64,000 nt of DNA from Argyresthia goedartella (Eukaryota; Arthropoda; Insecta; Lepidoptera; Argyresthiidae), in NCBI GenBank assembly GCA_949825045.1, contig OX463818.1, forward strand, positions 28,970,906 to 29,034,905, read 5' to 3'. How positions within the stretch are numbered: the first letter of the stretch is position 1; each line of letters starts with the position of its first letter. The position numbers and the translations under genes are program-made. Positions 61,841 through 64,000 of the stretch are shown one piece after another. Under the pieces are notes generated by a model. It was not told the origin of the DNA. It saw only the letters and a list, made by a program, of their open reading frames with translations, and made no database searches.

Positions 61841-63280
61841 TGGGGCTACAACTAGAATTACTGAACCAATGACTTTGACTGATATACCCCACAGGTCTTC
61901 CGTATTTTTTAAGTTAAGTAATTTAAACGTTTTGACAATGACCTGGGGATATACATGATGAAATTTTAAATATACATTACTGACGCTAGTGTTATTTTTT
62001 AATAAAGTCTCTGCTTCAAATGGAGATGAATTTAGACGGTCCGTTGTGAGTACGGGTACATTGGTGAAGAATGTTTCAAAAGCTCGAGCAACATCAGCGT
62101 TGGATTTAACAACATCATCACCTATCTTTAGGTAGAAATCACTGTCCCTTGGTATAACTTTTCCAGTTTCGCGGTTTATTATTTGCCAAACTGTTTTCAT
62201 TCTATTATTTGAATTTTGAATTTTTCTATTAATGTGTAAAGTTTTTGCAGTTCTACATACCAACTTGAAAGTTTTGGAATATTTTTTAACATAGTCATGA
62301 AATTTTCGATCAAAGTTATAGGTTTTTTGATCATAAAGGTCATACAAGATAACTCTACTTTTACGAATTCCAAACGTTACCCAGTAATTAAATTTAGATT
62401 TACCGTTGTAGTCACTGACTTTATTTAATTTGAAAACTTTATTGAATTCTGTCTGAATAATGTTGAAGAAGTCTGAGTAGATTTTGTTTGGGTTCTGTTC
62501 ATTAAAATCCGGTACTGGCAAATTTATATCTAAGTTTTTCGTATATGTCTCTAGTCTATGGAATGTAATAGGCCTATAAAAAGATGGACCAGTCTTGTCC
62601 TTAATAGTAATTGGGAATGAAACTGTTTGACCACTGTGATCGGAGGGTAAACAGTTAATTAAACTTTTACTTGTGAATGCACAGTCACAAAAAACGTTAT
62701 CTAAGCAAGTTTGGCTGGTAAGTGTTATTCTAGTCGGCTCTAGAAATACATGACATAAATTAAATGATTTGAACAGAGTTATTAATCGTCGCTTCAGTGT
62801 TGTATCAACAAGCAGATATACATTAAGATCACCACAAATAATTAACTTTTTTCTGTTATTACAAAGTTTAATGAGGGCTTCCTCCATAATTTTCTCAAAT
62901 ATTTCAAAATTGCCATGGCCTTTTTCATCCCTCGTTGGCCTGTAGACAAAAACAATAATATGGCTATCTAACTCAACACAGGATACCTCTATTTGTCTTT
63001 CAACAGTAAGTGCAAGAATATCTTTCCGTTTTTTTAACTTAATATTATTTTTCACTAAGATTAAAGAACTACCTCTATCAGCAGTCTTTCTATTGTAACA
63101 ACTGACAATTTTGTAATTATTTATGTTAAAAGACATCATATTTTCCTTCAACCAGTGTTCAGTAACACAAATAATATCAATGTCAGAATTTTTTAGAAAT
63201 AATTCTAATACAAGTTCTTTGCCAGGTAGCCCCTGGATGTTTTGATGGGCAATATTTAACTGGGGCTTACATTTTGACAT
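61835..63280 (-). CDS. NLR-B ORF2 endonuclease and linker (copy 4)
   Basis: 481 codons from the ATG at 63278-63280 (MSKCKPQLNIAHQNIQG). Complete AP-endonuclease: HQNIQG, CVTEHWLKE (Glu), FVYRPTRDE, LIICGDLNVYLL (Asp, Asn), LTSQTCLDNVF and LPSDHSGQTV (Asp, His). The linker ends with MKTVWQIINRETGK and VIGSVILVVAPH. The frame closes just before the RT palm blocks, so RT is out of frame. It is the best-preserved NLR-B endonuclease here, and the reference for the deletion in copy 2. Confidence 0.85.
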   Translation of the reverse strand: MSKCKPQLNIAHQNIQGLPGKELVLELFLKNSDIDIICVTEHWLKENMMSFNINNYKIVSCYNRKTADRGSSLILVKNNIKLKKRKDILALTVERQIEVSCVELDSHIIVFVYRPTRDEKGHGNFEIFEKIMEEALIKLCNNRKKLIICGDLNVYLLVDTTLKRRLITLFKSFNLCHVFLEPTRITLTSQTCLDNVFCDCAFTSKSLINCLPSDHSGQTVSFPITIKDKTGPSFYRPITFHRLETYTKNLDINLPVPDFNEQNPNKIYSDFFNIIQTEFNKVFKLNKVSDYNGKSKFNYWVTFGIRKSRVILYDLYDQKTYNFDRKFHDYVKKYSKTFKLVCRTAKTLHINRKIQNSNNRMKTVWQIINRETGKVIPRDSDFYLKIGDDVVKSNADVARAFETFFTNVPVLTTDRLNSSPFEAETLLKNNTSVSNVYLKFHHVYPQVIVKTFKLLNLKNTEDLWGISVKVIGSVILVVAPH

Positions 63281-63327
63281 ATTTAGTGGCTCTTGTATGC
63301 TAGAGATTTCCTATATTGTCTTATGAA

Positions 63328-63711
63328 CTAATTTAAATTACTTGGAACAGATTCCAATGTTGCATGCAAAGTATGATTAACAGGTGAATTCCCAATAGGG
63401 GTGCATGTCATATTACTCTTAACATAAGCTGATGTCAAGTTGAACTTGGTTAAACCAACTACAGCTGCGTCGCATATATTATAAGCTAACAATGTAGCTA
63501 CTAATTTTCTATATTTATTAGACAGATACAATGTATCCTGTGTCAGAGTAAAATTATGAATAAAATTATTCATGTCGAAATATGAAATAGCATCGCTGTG
63601 ATGACACATTAAATAAAATAAATGAATATTCATTCTATGCACAGATTTGTTCTGTAGTACTGTCAAATTACAGGCATATGGAAAATTGCATAGTATAAAT
63701 TTGCATTTCAT
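63328..63711 (-). pseudogene. NLR-B ORF1, SGNH/esterase-like C-terminal domain
   Basis: 127 codons open: MKCKFILCNFPYACN, YFDMNNFIHNFTLTQD, LYLSNKYRKLVATLLAY and LESVPSNLN at the end. It is the last part of the ORF1 domain, 5' truncated at 63720. The stop TAA-like end lies 47 bp before the ORF2 ATG, which shows that ORF1 and ORF2 do not overlap in this family. Confidence 0.75.
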
Positions 63712-63729
63712 CCTACTATGTAAGTCAAG

Positions 63730-64000
63730 TACCAGCCGGTGTCAGACATGTTTTCGTATCGGGTCGAGTTGGACTCCCCGAAGGTCTGGACGAAACGGAA
63801 CGTCCTTTCAACGGTGGCTAGGACATTTGATCCAAACGGGTGGATCACCCCGGTAACATTTCAGCTCAAGTGTTTTATGCAGCAATTTTGGTCTGCTGAG
63901 CTGAAATGGGACAACCCGATCGGCGGGTCCTTGAGCTCAGAGTGGGAATCGTTCTTTTCGACCCTCCCTGGCATCCATCGGATTTCACTGCCACGGAGGT
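63730..64000 (+). pseudogene. BEL-1e: pol fragment at window end
   Basis: RT to RNase H connection of a BEL-1 pol, reading YQPVSDMFSYRVELDS and VARTFDPNGWITPV in an open frame to the edge of the window. It is nearly identical to BEL-1c from 23319. The left end is an abrupt junction in the middle of pol, with no LTR. The rest lies to the right. Confidence 0.87.

Larger units (their letters stand above)
61004..63720 (-). mobile_element. NLR-B copy 4: ORF1 end, endonuclease, part of RT
   Basis: Minus strand. From 63720: ORF1 C-terminal domain, 47-bp spacer, endonuclease, linker, and RT to just after motif C. It is cut at 61004 by the BEL-2b LTR: NLR-B copy 1 reads straight through this point (ATGGTTATTC near 26606). 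The 5' edge at 63720 abuts a BEL-1 pol fragment. Confidence 0.87.

Noticed and set aside
1..64000. CRISPR arrays, bacterial operons, rRNA
   Set aside because: No spaced direct-repeat array, no prokaryotic gene layout and no rRNA-like sequence; the DNA is eukaryotic.

Overview
This window looks like arthropod nuclear DNA, most likely from a moth or butterfly (Lepidoptera). It is built almost entirely of nested retrotransposons. The evidence is a run of insect-type BEL/Pao LTR elements, several jockey/CR1-like LINE families, and a tRNA-derived SINE whose 3' part resembles lepidopteran SINE/RTE tails. I see no intact host gene, rRNA, functional tRNA or CRISPR. The density and depth of nesting suit heterochromatin such as a W chromosome or pericentromere; that is inference.

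Left block (1-18.7 kb). A jockey-like LINE (NLR-A, + strand) abuts a CR1-like fragment (NLR-B, - strand). That fragment sits in an old BEL gag (BEL-0) that also carries a SINE. A BEL/Pao element, BEL-1a, fills 4181-17425 (- strand, TSD GGTAA). A second copy, BEL-1b (6421-12168, TSD ATGTC), is inserted in its pol gene. A 3' fragment of NLR-C and a degenerate zeste-type DNA-binding fragment follow.

Middle block (18.7-49.4 kb). BEL-1c (18717-25310, + strand, TSD ACACT) has both LTRs but damaged genes. Next are two head-to-head pieces of NLR-B that look like one 5'-inverted insertion, then 3 kb of unrecognised DNA, then NLR-E. A three-level nest follows: an NLR-B copy (34860-46167) holds NLR-C (35740-45092), which holds NLR-D (38205-42459). 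NLR-D has two open, overlapping ORFs and is the best-preserved LINE here. NLR-F and an NLR-A fragment end the block.

Right block (49.4-64 kb). BEL-1d begins with its 5' LTR at 49386 and is split by BEL-2a (50312-57531, - strand, TSD ACCTA). BEL-2a has one long gag ORF and a pol interrupted by only two nonsense codons. The gag of BEL-1d then joins directly to the 3' half of a BEL-2 element (BEL-2b), giving a chimera. An NLR-B fragment and a BEL-1 pol fragment close the window.

How the genes work together: in the BEL elements Gag (DUF1759 plus three zinc knuckles) would form the particle, and Pol (aspartic protease, RT with YVDD, RNase H, DDE integrase, C-terminal DUF5641-like domain) would copy and insert the element. 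In all four copies that keep the junction, from both BEL families, gag and pol lie in one frame separated by a single UAG. This suggests stop-codon readthrough and is the most interesting observation here. In the LINEs, ORF1 supplies an RNA-binding or esterase-like protein and ORF2 supplies endonuclease plus RT.
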